DNA from: Nectonema munidae
Lineage: Eukaryota; Nematomorpha; Nectonematoida; Nectonematidae
Assembly: GCA_030549495.1 (NCBI GenBank)
Contig: JAUIRK010001041.1
Coordinates: 682,001 to 746,000 of the forward strand
Direction of reading: 5' to 3'
Length of the DNA: 64,000 bases
Shown here: positions 12,001 to 27,000 of the stretch, one piece after another
How the letters are laid out: every line of letters starts with the position of its first letter
Position numbering within the stretch: position 1 is the first letter of the stretch
Translations under genes and position numbers: made by a program
Notes under the pieces: generated by a model
Seen by the model: the letters and a program-made list of their open reading frames with translations, nothing else
Told to the model about the DNA's origin: nothing
The model's database searches: none

Positions 12001-15000
12001 ATTTTAAGTAGTTTCAAGCATAAATAAAAATGGTTAATTTGTAGTTAATTAATTAACTATTTCGTTAATAATAATAATTAGTTTCCAAGACTGAGATAGT
12101 AAATTTACTATTCTATTACTAGAGTGAAAGTAGTAAACATTCCTATAACTATGGTAATTTTAAAGATATCAAGGATTAGTAGGCATTTCTAGTAACTGTT
12201 ACAAGTTATTTTTATGGGTGAATGAATCTCTGGTTTTGTTCAACACATGAACAAACTATACACACACATGCTATGCCAGGTTTTTATTCATCAGATGCAG
12301 GGATAACATACAGACCCAAAATATGTGAGTTGTCAGTTGAAGTAACTAAATTGCCTTTATCATTCACTACAACATCCATCCATTAAGCTACTTTTTTGCT
12401 TTCCTTCAAAAAGCACAAATACCGCAAGCGAATTTACGTTTAAATGTAAAGAAACATGGCTGGAAAGTCATGAATAAAAGTTAAAATAAGCAAATAAGTA
12501 GAACTCTCTTCTCCAGATCAAATATACGGAAAGAAGAGAATGGGAAAGAAGGAGGATATGATGCATCAAATGAGAAATTTAGTTAGTAAAAATAAAATCA
12601 ATTTTCTTGTTAACCCATAAGACCCAATGCTCCCATTTGGGAACATAAGTAATTTCATCTTCATCTGCTTTTTTCAATGACTTTGAATATAAATCGTCTG
12701 CGTTTTTTTGATATCGTCTGATTTCTATGTTGCTTAATGGGTTAACCTAAATTTCTTAAGTGATTATCATGATGTTCTTTCTTATAGATAGATCAAACAA
12801 TTTTACATAATTTTGTAAATATAAAGTTTGCTGTAGAATATTACATAATAGCAAGGTATAACTATTTGGTAAGATAATACATCTAAACCATCTTTAACAC
12901 GCAATTTAAAACCGTGCTACGACATTTCATCACACGACATTTCATCACACGACACTTCATCACACGACACTTTATCATAACGACATTTCATCACGCGACA
13001 TTTCATCACACGACACTTCATCACACGACACTTTATCACACGACATTTGATTATACACGACATATCATCACAACCAAATGTAAAATAATTATTCGCCTAC
13101 ATTTACCACAACATCGTTGGTCTTATGATCCCTGCCACGAAAAATTTAACCTTCCTGTCGTACTCTGATACAGGGTATTAAGATATATTATTATAACTAA
13201 CCCATTGAAGTTATGCTCATTTTATTAATATTTTTATATAAAATATATTTTTTATAGCCTATAGATTTTTTATAGATTTTATATAGGATATTTTTTATTA
13301 GCCGGTAGAGGTGCACCTGTTATTCCTTGAGTTAAATTCAAACGTTGAAAAGCAATATCTTTGTAAATACCGTTTAGGAAATACCAAATTGTTGGGTGGC
13401 TGCATTGGAATAAATATTGCAAAGAGTAATGCCATCCCTCTACAGCATTTGTAGTTCGAGCCACACCTTCCACACAATTTTCAAAATGATTCCACTTTGA
13501 AATAGGAAAAAGGGGATTCCTTGCTGCTCCATTTCTTCTGTATCCTCTTCTTATGTAGGTGTTTTCAAAGTATGTCAGAAGCTGAGTAACTTTATCATTT
13601 TCAGGCATATGTTCCTTTAAAGTGTCAAATGCATTTTCAACAAAGTTTGTCGGGACTAAAGAAAGTGCAGGTAAACAAAGAATCAGTGTGCTTAATTCAT
13701 TATCACTTTCCATTTCGGATTTCATTCCCAACTGAATGGCTTTTTTATAAACATTCTGCGAAAGATGGAAAAAACAACCTTTGATTTCTGTGTTCGGAAA
13801 AGCATATTGAAATTCAGTCATTGCAGCGATTTCAAAATCTAGAAGAATTTGTTCAGGATTGGCACAAGGAACAATATTCTTCATTGCGTTAATCATTCTT
13901 CTATAAGTATTTCTACTTTTGTTTTTCAGAAGAGCATACATTCCTGCTGGATTACGCCCTTCTCCAAAATGAAAATGAAGAGTATACAACTGATAAAATA
14001 AACATGGTACAACTTTAAAAGTACCATCAGCAATCCAGAGTCTGGCACGTGACAAACAAGACACAACTTCATTATGTCCAAATATAATAATTCTTTCGGT
14101 ATCGTCAATGCCAGAATCATACAATAAATTGTCTCTAAACTTACCTGTTATTTCAAAATTTGTTGAAGTTGGCAAAAGTGGTAATGTGTTAAATCTTCCT
14201 TTAGATCGTTGTAATGTTCGAATTAGGCTTGGCTTCTTTGGTATTCGCATCATGGATGAGGTTGATATATCTTGACAATATTCACTAGAGACAATCATTG
14301 GAGCTGCTCCAACTTCTTTCATTGCAATTTTCATTTTGTTCACTGCTAATTTTGCGCAGATTTTTTCTCTGTCCAAATAATGGGATGTTCAGATTTGGGT
14401 GAGGAAATTACACGTTCTCCCAACGTTGTAATAAACGCATTACATTTCTTTTTTTGGTATTCTGAGCATCGCCAACGGATAGAATTATCTTTGTTTTTTC
14501 GATGTTTATAATATTCGCAATTATTGAATATTGCAGTTTCCTTTCCCTTGGAAGTTGTTCCAAACTTACAAAAATATTCAACATCATTTGTATCCATTTT
14601 AAATGTTAATAAGGCAAAAACTTTTATTTTGACATAAAAAAAATAGAAGGGAGTAAAAGTTAAAAGTAAAAGAGTTGAAGGTATTCTCAAGAAGAAAAAA
14701 CTAACAAGGAAGTATTAGTGAGTAGAATGGGAAAATATTTAAAAGATTATCTATACAACAACCTGTAAAAATGTATCATATATACTTCAAGTTGTACACT
14801 TTTCACTTCCTGTTTAGCTGTTAAAGTATCTCATATATAATTAGAAGATTATCAACAGCATGCCCATGAAAAAGCTTATCATACCTAGGTAAAATTCTCC
14901 AGATAATATAATGCTCTAATACTTTTATCTTGACTATTTATCTATGCTGATGTTTTAATCTTTTACAACATATAGGAAATTGAAATGATAAAAAGCTTCT

Positions 15001-18000
15001 CTGATTATGTGATGAAGTGTCGTGTGGTGGAGTGTCGCTATGATGAAATGTCGTGTGATGAAGTGTCGTTATGATGAAATGTCGTGTGATGAAGTGTCGC
15101 GTGATGAAGTGTCGTGTGATGAAATGTCATGAGACCATTTAAAACAATTGTTAAAAAAATTATTATTATTAATGAACCAATGAAAGTATCAGAATGTCTC
15201 TATCATTCTTAACAATTAGAAAAAAGTGTACAAACAAGTTACAGAAGTTGGCTAATTTAAACGGTTTATCTTTTTAACCATAGAAATCAGGCGATATTTA
15301 AAAAAACGCAGACGATTTATATTCAAAGTCATTGAAAAAAGCAGACGAAGGTGAAATTACTTATGTTCCCAAATAGGAACATTGGGACTTAATGGGTTAA
15401 TGACTTTTATATAGAGCTCAAAGCGGAAGATTTTAAAATGATAGGATACTCGTGTCCTGCCATTGGGCCTAAAAGGTATTTTTGAACTTTGTATAATCGT
15501 CGACACTTTATTTAATATCTAGTCTATTTTAATGGAAAAAAGTTATATTAATATACGGAGGAAGAAATGGTATTGCATAAAGTTTAAAATTGATATTCAA
15601 AGAACTTGGGTGGGAATTGAGTATCAAACGTTCTTTAGAACAGAAAATAAGGCTCGTAGATGAAAACACTTCACCGTATATTTGAAGAAGAAAAAAGAGG
15701 TAAAAATATTAAATATACTTTGTGAGAAATAATCTTCAAAATCATTGAGGACAGGCGAATTATTCAAACGTTTCGTACTATTTGATGTTTCGTCCGTTAT
15801 ATCTAATAAAACATCTTTATGACTTTTCTCATTAATTAGAGAAAAATTAGTAGATAAATCTGGTTCTTTATTTCGAATTGGTGAAAAGAAGTTGATATTT
15901 TCGGATTTTTGATTATTACCAAAAACTTCATCATGCAAGGGGGTTTGTTTTGATGATAAATTTTCAGGGGCTAAAAAATGAAGAACAAAATTTGAGGGTA
16001 TGCAAATTGTTAGTTTGATGAACAAGACTAATTCTATATTCATTACAATAATGACAAATCTAGGATGTATGCGAGCGAATAAATCAATCATCACATCTCA
16101 CCGAACAATAGTGGCCTTCGTTTTGACTTTTTGAAGAATATAATAGATAGGTGTATACACGCAAACTAGCCCAATTTTGGCGCCATTATACCAATTTAGA
16201 CAATTCAACCCGATTCGCTATTTCGGATAAAAATATTATCAAAAGCCAGATTTTAAAAGATAATTTGTAAACAAATCTTTTTCTATTTATTAAAGCAATA
16301 TATTTATATGATCATTTTATAAAAAATCTCTCAAATGCGTCAATGAGTGTGAAGAAATTTTCGGTTTGGTAAAAAAAGATGCAATCTGAACACCGAAAAA
16401 TGCTCCAATGTAAATTCATCGACATATAACTTTACTATTTTTATATATTATCACTATAATTTATAACTTATGAAGTTAAATTTTTTATTTTACAAATTAT
16501 TCTTCGAAAAGTTATTTTTATAGTTTGTAATTTGGAAGAAGAAACAAGCTACAAAAGTTATTTTTACATTTTATATTATGCAAAAGCTAATTTGTTTTAT
16601 TATTTTCACTTTTTAAAGAATTTTGTCGATAAATGAAGTAGATAAAATTAATTTTTTTTTATTTTTCTATAAATTTTTCTTTCGAAATTTTTTTAGACTT
16701 TATTTTATAGACACACACACAGACAGACACACTAAAATTAAAAAATGAGAAAAAATAAGTTTGTATGATAATTTATACACAAAATTTTTAAGTAATTAAA
16801 AAATAAAAAAAATTAAAAATTTAGATTCACATGTTGAAAAGTAAAATTATTGTGAAAATATATAAAAATGGTGAAAATGATATATCGATGCATATCATGT
16901 CCGTCCGAAAAATGATAGATAAAATTATGCACTCTGTGCTCTATCCATATCACAACAGATCAGAACAACAAAATTATTGTTATGAAATTGTTGACGAATG
17001 AATGTATCCATCTTTGTAAATGATCAAATTAAGAATAAGGATAATATAAAAACTTTATTGATGCAAATTTTTTGAGAAAGTATGCATTTTTCAAGGATGA
17101 ATTATAAATGGAAGAAAATGATGCGACATCCATTCTTTATAGTGGGAATTACTGAAAAGGACTCTACTTTTGCAGGAACAAAATTTCGGAAATTGCGAAT
17201 ACACGTGCCTGAAAAATTTGGGTATGTTAATTTTATTCAATCTAGGTAGAAGTATTTTTCTTTATTTAAAACTATTTAATCACTCCAGTCATTGCATCGC
17301 TTACTATCTTTTTTTTTCAAATGTGATGATGTAAGCTTTGGTAAACTTTCAGAATGTATGCATCGAAGGCCGAGATTACCAGTTGTGTTAATTGACATCT
17401 CTTCATCACTTACCACATGTAATACTGTATATTTTATATTTAAAATAAACATAATATTTTTTTGATACTCTTAGTTCCACTGTATACATTTGGAACTAAA
17501 ATGAAACATTCATAAGATTTTTTTGCATTAGATGTAGATTATGTGATTTATGTAAATTTTCGTGCTTTTTCCGCCCATATTATTTGGAATTTATATGTTT
17601 AGGTAAATTTTCTTGTATTTTAATGAACAGTAATAATTTTGTTCAATTAAATTTCAAGATACAGTAAATAGCCGGTTATAATTTAATACAAAAACAAGTG
17701 AAAACTGATCCATACTCTCTACACATCTGATGGGATTTTTTTAGAATGTTTAATTTCCGTTTTAAAAGTTTTTATATGTTATTTTCATATAGAAAAAAGT
17801 ATTTTTTTCATTTTTGGAACACTCCAATATTACAAACGACTGTGATATTCTGGTTGTAGGTTTCTCCTTATAAAATTTTATGAAAATTACTGAAACTTTT
17901 TACTTTTTCAATTAAATTTAGAGGAAGTTGTTTTCGCGAATATATATATTAGCATTGAAAAATTAATTTCCCAAGAAAATTCCCTAATTTACAGAATCTA

Positions 18001-21000
18001 AACTTTAAATATAAATTATTTTTATATTTCATCGTTGAAAACGTACTACACTAACCTCTCTACTTCACTCCATTCTCTCTCCGCATTACGTTTGAAAAAG
18101 CCGATTGTTGGCGAAAATTCACTTTTGTTTTTTTTATAAAACTTTGTGCCCAATAAATTCTTCACTCTTCCTTTGCTTAGTTTGTAATCATAATTTTGCG
18201 CGAATTTGGAGCTTTTGAAGAATAGAGATCTCGGCCTTCTTTTATTCTTATGAACCTACAAATTCAAACAACTACCTCTGCCTTGCTTATCTTGGATTAA
18301 TGCAAGATGAGATGTTGTTCAATTCATGTCGCAGAAACAACGTCTAAAATTGACCAAATGAATAAGGTGAGTAGACAAATTGTAAAAACTAAGCTTTTCC
18401 CTACACTAGATCATATACTTCAAAAGTTAAGGATAAAAAAATGTAGGCAGAATTTTCTTTCGTTTGTAGTATTTTTAATATATAATAAATTTTATCCTTA
18501 AAAGAAAGGAAACTTTTTTCTATATCAGCATAAAGAAGTTATCATTTTCGTCTGCTTATTTCAATGACTTTGAATATAAATCGTCTGCGTTTTTTTAGAT
18601 ATCGTCTGCTTTGCTTGGTCTTAAATGGGTTAAAGTATTGGATAATAAGAACTGCTAAATTTTTCTTACTATTTCATCATATCCAGATCTTCATGTAATA
18701 TTTATGAAAATTTATCGCCCACTTTTTATATATCTTGTATAAAGATTGTATTTACAATTTATCAATGTATAACTTGAGCTCATAATTGTCCAAAATTATA
18801 TGCTTAAATTTATAAGAGTTAATTAATTTTTAAAGAATTTATTCCAACACATATAACCTGGGGATTGTTAGGTGAAAGTATAATTTTTTTTATTTAAATG
18901 CTTTTCATTCCCTACATTTAGTTTATGTAAATATTTATATATATTTCCTGAACTTTTTTGAGCCACGACACACTCTTTACATAGAAAAATTTTTCGACAC
19001 ACCACCAAGAAGAAACAGAAAGTTTTCAATTAAAAAATAAATGGTTATTAATGGGTTTTTAACGAATTAAAAACAGAAAGTTTTCAAAATTTAATAATTA
19101 AACCGCGTTAATCGAAGTCGTAATAATTGAGGGATAACTGTATCTTTTTATTATTTCTAAAAAATCTCGCGACACACTTGGAAAGTTTGGAGACAGTTTG
19201 GGAAACACTGATATAAATCATGAGGTCTTTTCTTTATACAGATAATCTCTATTACTGTCTTCGCAGGCAAAAGGAAAAGATACACAAATTTATAAAAAAA
19301 AAAACGTAACCGAACATTATTAGAAATCTGTATTGGCGGAGTACACTAGTGGCAAAAAGGAACGTTAGCTTTATGACACAGGTTAAATGATTAAATAGAT
19401 GATGTACCTAAAAAGGTGTTTTCTTCACGACCACAACTTTTTTCGTCCTTCAAAACGTATACATGCGATTTGTTTTCAAGATTTGAAGAAAACTTATCGT
19501 CAAAAGTTTCTAAAATAGAGTAATATAAATAAAAAAAACCTCTCATAATTTTTTAACACTTTTTTTCAAATCCTCGAAAGGATGAGACTTACGAGAACCC
19601 CTCATAATTAGCTGACTGCAACCAATTACATTACAAAATTTAAACTCCAATAAATTATATTTTCTATATAAAGCATATTATGGTCTTTTAATACATCAAG
19701 AGGTTGGATACAGAGGACAACCCCTCATAATTTTTAATCACTATAAAACATTTTATACAGGCGTATCCGCAAAAATGTTCACATCCTCGTCTGTGGATCA
19801 TTTAGGTTTCAACATCTACAATAACATCCGTATCCAAAATTTTCATACATTTTTCTTTTTTCTATATACCACAAAGTTTTTTGACAAATTTTTAAATTTT
19901 ATTTCATCCAAAATTTTTATTATAGTACGTCTTTATAATAACACATATACATTGACATCTCTCGAAATTTTTAAGTATAAAACTTCTGTTTGATTAGAAT
20001 AGCTACTATGATATCGGCATCAGGTAAAAAAAAATAGGTCTTACATCAGTATCTTCTAGGGCCTAGGATGTGAAATTTGATATTCGCATTCGCCTCCGCG
20101 GATACAAAAATTTAGTTAAAATAATATGAGCTTTATTCATATGTCAGGGCCGTATCAAGAGAGAGGGCAGTGCGGAGCAATTGCCCCGGGGCGCCATTTC
20201 ATTGCCACTGACGTCAACGCAGCAGAGCTTAAGATGGAAATTGAGGACATTCAAATGTTTTTGAAACCTCGGAAGGAAAAACCGGCAAATGCTATGGAGT
20301 TACTTGGTTACCTGTTTTCGCACTCTGGACTCTGTCCGAATCTACAAGTGGCTCTGAGGATCATGCTGACAATAGGAAATTCTATTGCATCCTGTGAAAG
20401 GTCATTCAGCAAGCTAAAACTGATTAAGTCCTACCTAAGGAGGACTATGGGGCAAGCTCGCCTCCAAAGTCTGGCTCTTATGAGCATTGAGAAAGAAGTT
20501 CTCGATTGTGTTGATTTTGACGAAGTCATGGATAATTTTGCTGCTGCTAAAACACGAAAAATGAACAAATAGAGACTGTCTTCGACTCAGTCAGTATATA
20601 TCTGAATTATGTGGCTTAATAAAAATGTGAGCATTTTTTTTCTAAATCACTTTTTAAGCCAGAAAGATGGTAGGTATGATTGAGAAAAGAAAGAGCAAGG
20701 GGTGAGGGGCTCCATTCAGGACCTTTGCCTTGGGGCGGCAGGATCCCTTGATACGGCCCTGTCATATGTACTTAGTTTTGAAATTTCTTCTTGGAACTTA
20801 TTATCTCGTTTTGAGCTGCGGGAGCCAACAAAATGAAAAAGTTTAATTTCTCAAAATGACTAAGTTCTTGATGTTAACGAAATCTATAAAAATTTCATTA
20901 TTTGTTGTAGAAATATATTCATATATAAAATCTTGACCCCCCCTTTTGACTAATGCCGGGTGATGGCTCTATAAAATGTCAAATTAAGACTTATGGCTTA

Positions 21001-24000
21001 TCAACAAAAATATTTGCCCTTTTGCTTAAACATGATATCAATTCATAGTAATAATTGTGTAGATAAGAACTAAAAAGTGATAATGAAATTTGACAATTTC
21101 ATGTAATTGGAGTTGCTAATTCATTTTAGAAAGAAAGAAAAAGATTGCCGCTTAAAATTTTTAAATACAATCTGGATATTATTTCCTAATTAATTTCTAA
21201 GCTCAAATCAACAAAAGCTAAAAAAAATATATATAGAATTTGTCGTGTTAAATGCTAATGCTATATAAATCAGACTTATAAAATGATTTCTGTTTCTTTG
21301 GAGAAATCACAACGTGTATATTATGAGTAATAGATTTAAAATACTATATTTTGCGAGGATTTCTTTCAATTCAGAATCAGAGAGAAAACATAGGCTAGGA
21401 GACAATGATTCTCTTTCTTCTTTGCTAATAATGCACCAAGGAAAAGAATTGGATACTGAAGAATTTGTTGATGATGCCGTGGAAGATGAAGAAGAATTAA
21501 GAGAATTGTTTGAAAGATACTTTTGACCTTTTGAGCTTTTCACAAAACTGCATTGCAATGATAGGCTAAACTTTGGTGAAAAATTTTCATACGATTCCTC
21601 AATATCCAATTCTTGTCTTTTAGAAATAAATTTTGTTAGATATTAAAAATTTTATTGAAATAAGATATTACAGAGGAAAGAAGACTTCTTTGGAATCTCT
21701 ATCTAGCATACTGGTATTGAATTTGCACTCACATATGCAAATTGAATGATTCTAATTAAAATGGAAGAAAAGAATCGGGTAGATTAAATTATACGTATTA
21801 AAAATAAAGCACAAAGGATACCCTGTTATTGGGTTTTGATGACATTGATGATCTGAGATGGAAGACGCATAACTTAACATCGCCGCATATCAGAGTAGGT
21901 GTGTTAATAGGTATTTCTATCTTATTAACTTGAGATACAGGGAAAACACTAGAAAAATATAGACAGAAATGTATAACACCTACTAATAAAGATAACGAAT
22001 ATAGATAAAAAAAATCAAGCCTAACGAACACAACAATCCACTATTTTCACTCTGCTATCAGCAGGCACACAACATCGCTGATACTGCTAAAGTGCAACTA
22101 AACTTCCACACCTATAAACGTGTCACCATTTTTAGTTGAAAAAAAGTGTTAACTGAATTAAAATAAAAAATTTTACTGACAGATTACACTGAGCTACTGT
22201 AATATTGTGGCCAAAAACAAAAAGAAAGAATATAGATCTTAAAAAATATTATGTTCTAGTTTTAGGGAAAAAAACAAAAAATTCTTAACAACTATTATGT
22301 AAACCCTCGCATGCCCATTCAATTTTACCTTCCGAGAAAGGCCATTCAGGGCCTTGGCGGCCATATTCATTTTATAAAATAATAATACAGAAAAAAATTA
22401 TAATAAGGCAATGGTTAGGCTCACTATATTTTATGTTCTTCATCATATGTGTGAAGATGATTTACTGTGTGGAGATATGGAATTGTATAGATGTAGAGAT
22501 TTTATATATGAGCTAAGAGATTTTCTTTCAAGCAGGATATAATCATACGCTTCATATGTTCATTCATCTCTTTCAAGATGTGTGTGTACATGCCAGAAAG
22601 ATAAGTGGTAAAATATTTACATTCCGATATCGATCAAATTTTTTTGCGATCGCATCATACACTAGCACCATATATAAAAATACTATATCTCTACGCTCCC
22701 ACATTCTTCTTGAGATGAGGGAAATGATGCGTAAAGCACAAAAATGCTTATTGATTTTGATTTGATACTGATATTGTAAACTTTTTTATGATATTATTAC
22801 ACCTTTCACTTATAATCTTTTTGTATATGCAATCAATACAAAAATAATAAATCCTTCTGTATTAAATTTTTATTTTCATTGAAACCGAGCTTTTGTGTGA
22901 TAATTTGTTTTATCATAAAAAAAGCCAACTTGTGTCTGTTGTTACAATTTTGATAGTGAAATCTAATATCTTTTTGGAAATTCTTCTAAGCGTAACTGAT
23001 TTCCATTTTTTCGTGCAACTCATTTTTATTGCCTGTATTTTTCCTTCTTCTCCCGCAAAAGTTATAAATGTTCTCAAGTTCAGACGTTGGAACAGTATAT
23101 AGTTTCTCAGTTCCGGAATCTAGAGGAAGACCTTCTGCAGTCAATATAAGAAACACTTTTTCTCATCCTCCAGGTCCAAATTTAGAAGCCAAAGACGAAG
23201 ACAACCCGTAAAAAATTTAGTCTCTTTTTTTCACGCCAGAAATTATTCAGGAAATTTTTATCCAAACACATCAATATTTGAAAATAAATATTGAAAGATC
23301 CTCCAATGTATCTGATCACTTATTAGCATTCAACGAATCTTTTAGCATCGACAAACTTTTAGCATACATCGCCTGTCGTTATGTTATTGGTATTGAATCC
23401 GATCAAAAGATACCTGTTGATAAACTTTATTTACCTAAAATTGGCTCACATTTTGTAAAAGCGGCTATCAGTAAAAATGATTTTAAGTGCATTTTAAGAT
23501 TTTTACGTTTCGATGATCCTTCTACAAGAAACATTCAAAGTGATAAAATTGCTCCAGTAAAGGTGTTCAATGATCATTTCCAGCGTGTCTTTTCAAAGTA
23601 AGTTTGTATTCTCACTAAAACTTAGGGACTTTTTACTATATAAAAAATGTTTATTTAGATACTGGATACCCCAAGATTATGTATGCGTTGATGAGCAGCT
23701 CTTGAAATTTAGAGGAAACTGTCCAATAAAAGTATTTGATCCTAGCAAGCCGGTATCAAGTTTTATCATTTGAACGATGCTAGAACATACTATGTGATGT
23801 GCCCGGAAATTTATTCATCAAATCTATATGAAAGAACACATTTTTCTGGATGTGAAATAGTGAAAAGGCTCGTAAATTTGTCTAAGATTCCAAAAAGTAC
23901 TGGAATAGTATTTGATCATTTTTTTATGGACCATGAACTATGCTTATGGGCAAAGAAGCGCAACCTATCAGTATTATACAAACAAACGATGTGTTCCTCC

Positions 24001-27000
24001 ATTTTTCAAAACCCAACATCTAAAGAGTTTGCGAATGGCGGAGTATGAGTCCAGAATGTTGTACTCTAGTTGTGCTTCTCTTGTTGCTTATATTCCTAAG
24101 AATCACACAACGACAAACTTCAAGGCAGTTCTTATTATGAGCAGCCAACATTACCATACACTAGAAACTCTAGAACCAAAGCTAAAGGCTGAATCAATGT
24201 TGGACTACAACAGCTTCAAATCTGGTGTTGATAAATCAAATCAAATAATGCGGGCATAAACCACATACAAAACTTCAGACGATGGCCTATTGCAGTATTC
24301 TGCAACTATCTTGATATCGCTGCTCTCAATACTTCTGTAATGATGTTGTGGAACAGCACCGAATACACTATCAGGGAAAGTGGAAGGAAAGAATGTATCA
24401 AAAAACTTTCTCTACTTCTTGCTGAAAACTTTATGAAGATACGCGAACAAAGTGTGAGCATTCCAAGTGAAGTAGAACTTTGCTACAAGTTTATGGACAT
24501 CATAAAGAATACCCTTGTAGTACGTCCCAACCTGTTATAGGTAACTGTGTAATCTGTTATCCAACTAAAATCCGAAGAATTTTCGAAGCATGTTCGAGGT
24601 GCCGCAATAACATCTGTAATGACCATAAGAAGATCATATGTGAAGCTTGTTTTAACATTTTATGAAATAAATTTTGGTTTTCTTTGACAAAACTCACTTG
24701 GTAAATACTTTTTTTTAATTTTCTGAAAGTATAGGCACTTTTTTAATTTCATAGAGCTTTTTTGATATATATAGCTAACTTCATATAAATCACATATATC
24801 TGTAAAAAAAAATTTTTTACTAAAATTTTAATGTGTTATTTTGTGTATTTATTATTTTCATTTAGTTCTCTTGTAAAAAAACTTGCTTCCCGTGGTAAAT
24901 TCATTAATATAAAAGGTTATTGCAGCTCCGGCCATGAATGGCCGTGCGAGGGTAATAGAGTTGGAAATTTAATATTTAACTAATTGAAACTGTATAACTA
25001 ATAAAAAAGAAAAATCAGCCATTTAAATACGGTTTTATCAAAATTTCTAGTTAAACTGCCAGTCGGACATTGACAATGTGAAAAATTGCTAGTGACAAAT
25101 CAAAAGACTGATCTCAAAGAATGCAAGCTAAATGAAGATACTTTTAGCTTTAAAAAATCACGTTTTTTACAATCATACTAGCATTTCTCTTTTTATAATT
25201 TGAAGTCTAGAATATTTTTATGAATTCTTTTATTGTAATTAAAATTTATTTATCTATTTTTTTCATAGAATCTCATTAGTTCGACACAAGCTGCGCAATT
25301 GTGCCTTCTCAAAGAAAACATCCCATAGTATCTTTACCTGCTAAAAAAGATTTTTTTTTAGAAGATTGTCATTACGACAAAAACAAAAAAATAAATTTAT
25401 CCAAAAACTAATGTTTCACACTCTGCGTCGCCTTCTCTAATTAACATGTTTATAAATGCACCATGGCTTAAATAAGAAGGATGCGCTGTAATATGCGAAA
25501 AACGGTACACGAAAACAGCAGAAGGGGTGATATTATTTTCCTCTAAATTTAGTATCAAAATGTGCCTTTTTTTAAATTTCAATTCTAATTTTTATGAAAT
25601 TTAATTCTACTAAAAATTCAATGTCGGCTGAGTCCTTCACACAACTAGAATTACAAATTTTTCTTAGAAAATATTTACAAGTACAGTGGTACCTCGGTTT
25701 TCGAACGTCTCCGTACTCGTACAATTCGGTTTTCGACCAAAAAAATCGTGCCGTAATTGTTTCAGTTTTCGAGCAGATATCGGTACTCGATCAGCTCCCA
25801 AACACGCGATGAACGCATATTTGTTCAGGAATAGTTTAATAAAAAGCAAAGTACTTTATTGTTTTATACATGTATGTATTTATTTTGTTTAAATATTCGT
25901 GGAATATACAAACATTTGAATATTAAATATTTATGTAATAATTTTTTGCTAATTTTCCTGACTATTTACATAGTATATTATTATATATTTATATTTTAGA
26001 TACGACCCAATCATGTCTCCTAAAAAGAATATAAATGACGGTGACAAAGGAAAGCGAAAAACTACGAGAGCGACAATAGAAGTAAAGAAGGAAATAATAG
26101 GAAAATATGAGAATGGTGTTCGTGTTTCCAATCTTGCATCGACGTATGGCATACCGAAGTCGACAATATCAACGTTTTTGAAAAATAAAGAGATTCTTAA
26201 AGCCGCTGATGTTGCAAAAGGATCTAAAGGAATAAGCAAGCAAAGACCACAAATAATTGAAGAAGTTGAGAAGTTATTGCTTGTGTTTATTAAAGAGAAA
26301 CAGTTGAAAGGGGATAGTGTGAGTGAAGCATTTATCTGTGAAAAGGCGCTAAATATCTATGGCGATCTAGTTAATAAAATTCCTGGTGCAAGTTCTAAAG
26401 ACTTTGACTTTAATGCAAGCAGAGGATGGTTCGAAAAGTTTAAGAAAAGAAGCGGAATTCACAGTGTACTTAGGCATGGAGAGGCGGCAAGTTCAAACAA
26501 GGAAGGAGCAGAGAAGTTTAAAAAAGAATTTAGTGACTTCATAAAAGCAGAAGGTCTCGTCCCACAACAAGTCTTTAATGGAGACGAAACAGGTTTATTC
26601 TGGAAAAAATTGCCAAATCGCACTTTTATAACGAAAGATGAAAAAGCGTTGCCAGGCCATAAACCTATGAAAGACAGGTTGACTCTTTTGATGTGTGGTA
26701 ACGCTAGTGGTGATTTCAAAGTGAAGCCACTCTTGGTTTATCCTCAGATAACCCTAGAGTGTTCAAGCGGAATAATGTAATGAAAAGCAAATTGCCTGTA
26801 ATGTGGAGGGCAAATGCAAAGGCTTGGGTCACTCGGAAAGTTTTCACCGAGTGGATGCTGGAAGTTTTGCTCCAAGTGTGAAAAAATATCTTCAGGAAAA
26901 GGGGTTGCCATTAAAATGCCTCCTATTACTTGACAATGCTCCCGCACACCCTCCAGATTTGGAGGCGGACTTGGTTAAAGAATTTGATTTTATTCAAGTA

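Larger units (their letters stand above)
12913..15136 (-). mobile_element. Mutator-like (MULE) element with tandem-repeat termini, copy 1
   Basis: A 2,224-bp element flanked by the 9-bp duplication ATTTAAAAC (12904-12912 and 15137-15145), the length typical of Mutator-superfamily transposases. Both termini are arrays of a 15-bp unit (ACGACATTTCATCAC and variants) in inverted orientation, so the terminal inverted repeat is itself a tandem repeat. The outer ends differ: CGTGCTACGACATTT on the left and GGTCTCATGACATTT (inverse) on the right. Inside lies a FLYWCH-MULE transposase gene on the minus strand. Inserted in GAK intron 17 in the same direction as the host gene. Confidence 0.9.

Noticed and set aside
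12914-13168. An 84-codon frame of repeated RHFITRHFIT-type peptide
   Set aside because: It is translation of the 15-bp tandem array at the MULE terminus, not a protein gene.
19775-19993. 72-codon frame within the ATCCGC repeat
   Set aside because: Low-complexity Phe/Tyr/Asn composition; the homologous copy at 33553 does not preserve it.
20126-20572. The upstream ATG of the 148-codon hAT frame as a real start
   Set aside because: The ATG is in host DNA outside the element and the first 30 residues translate the terminal inverted repeat. The homology begins only around residue 35.
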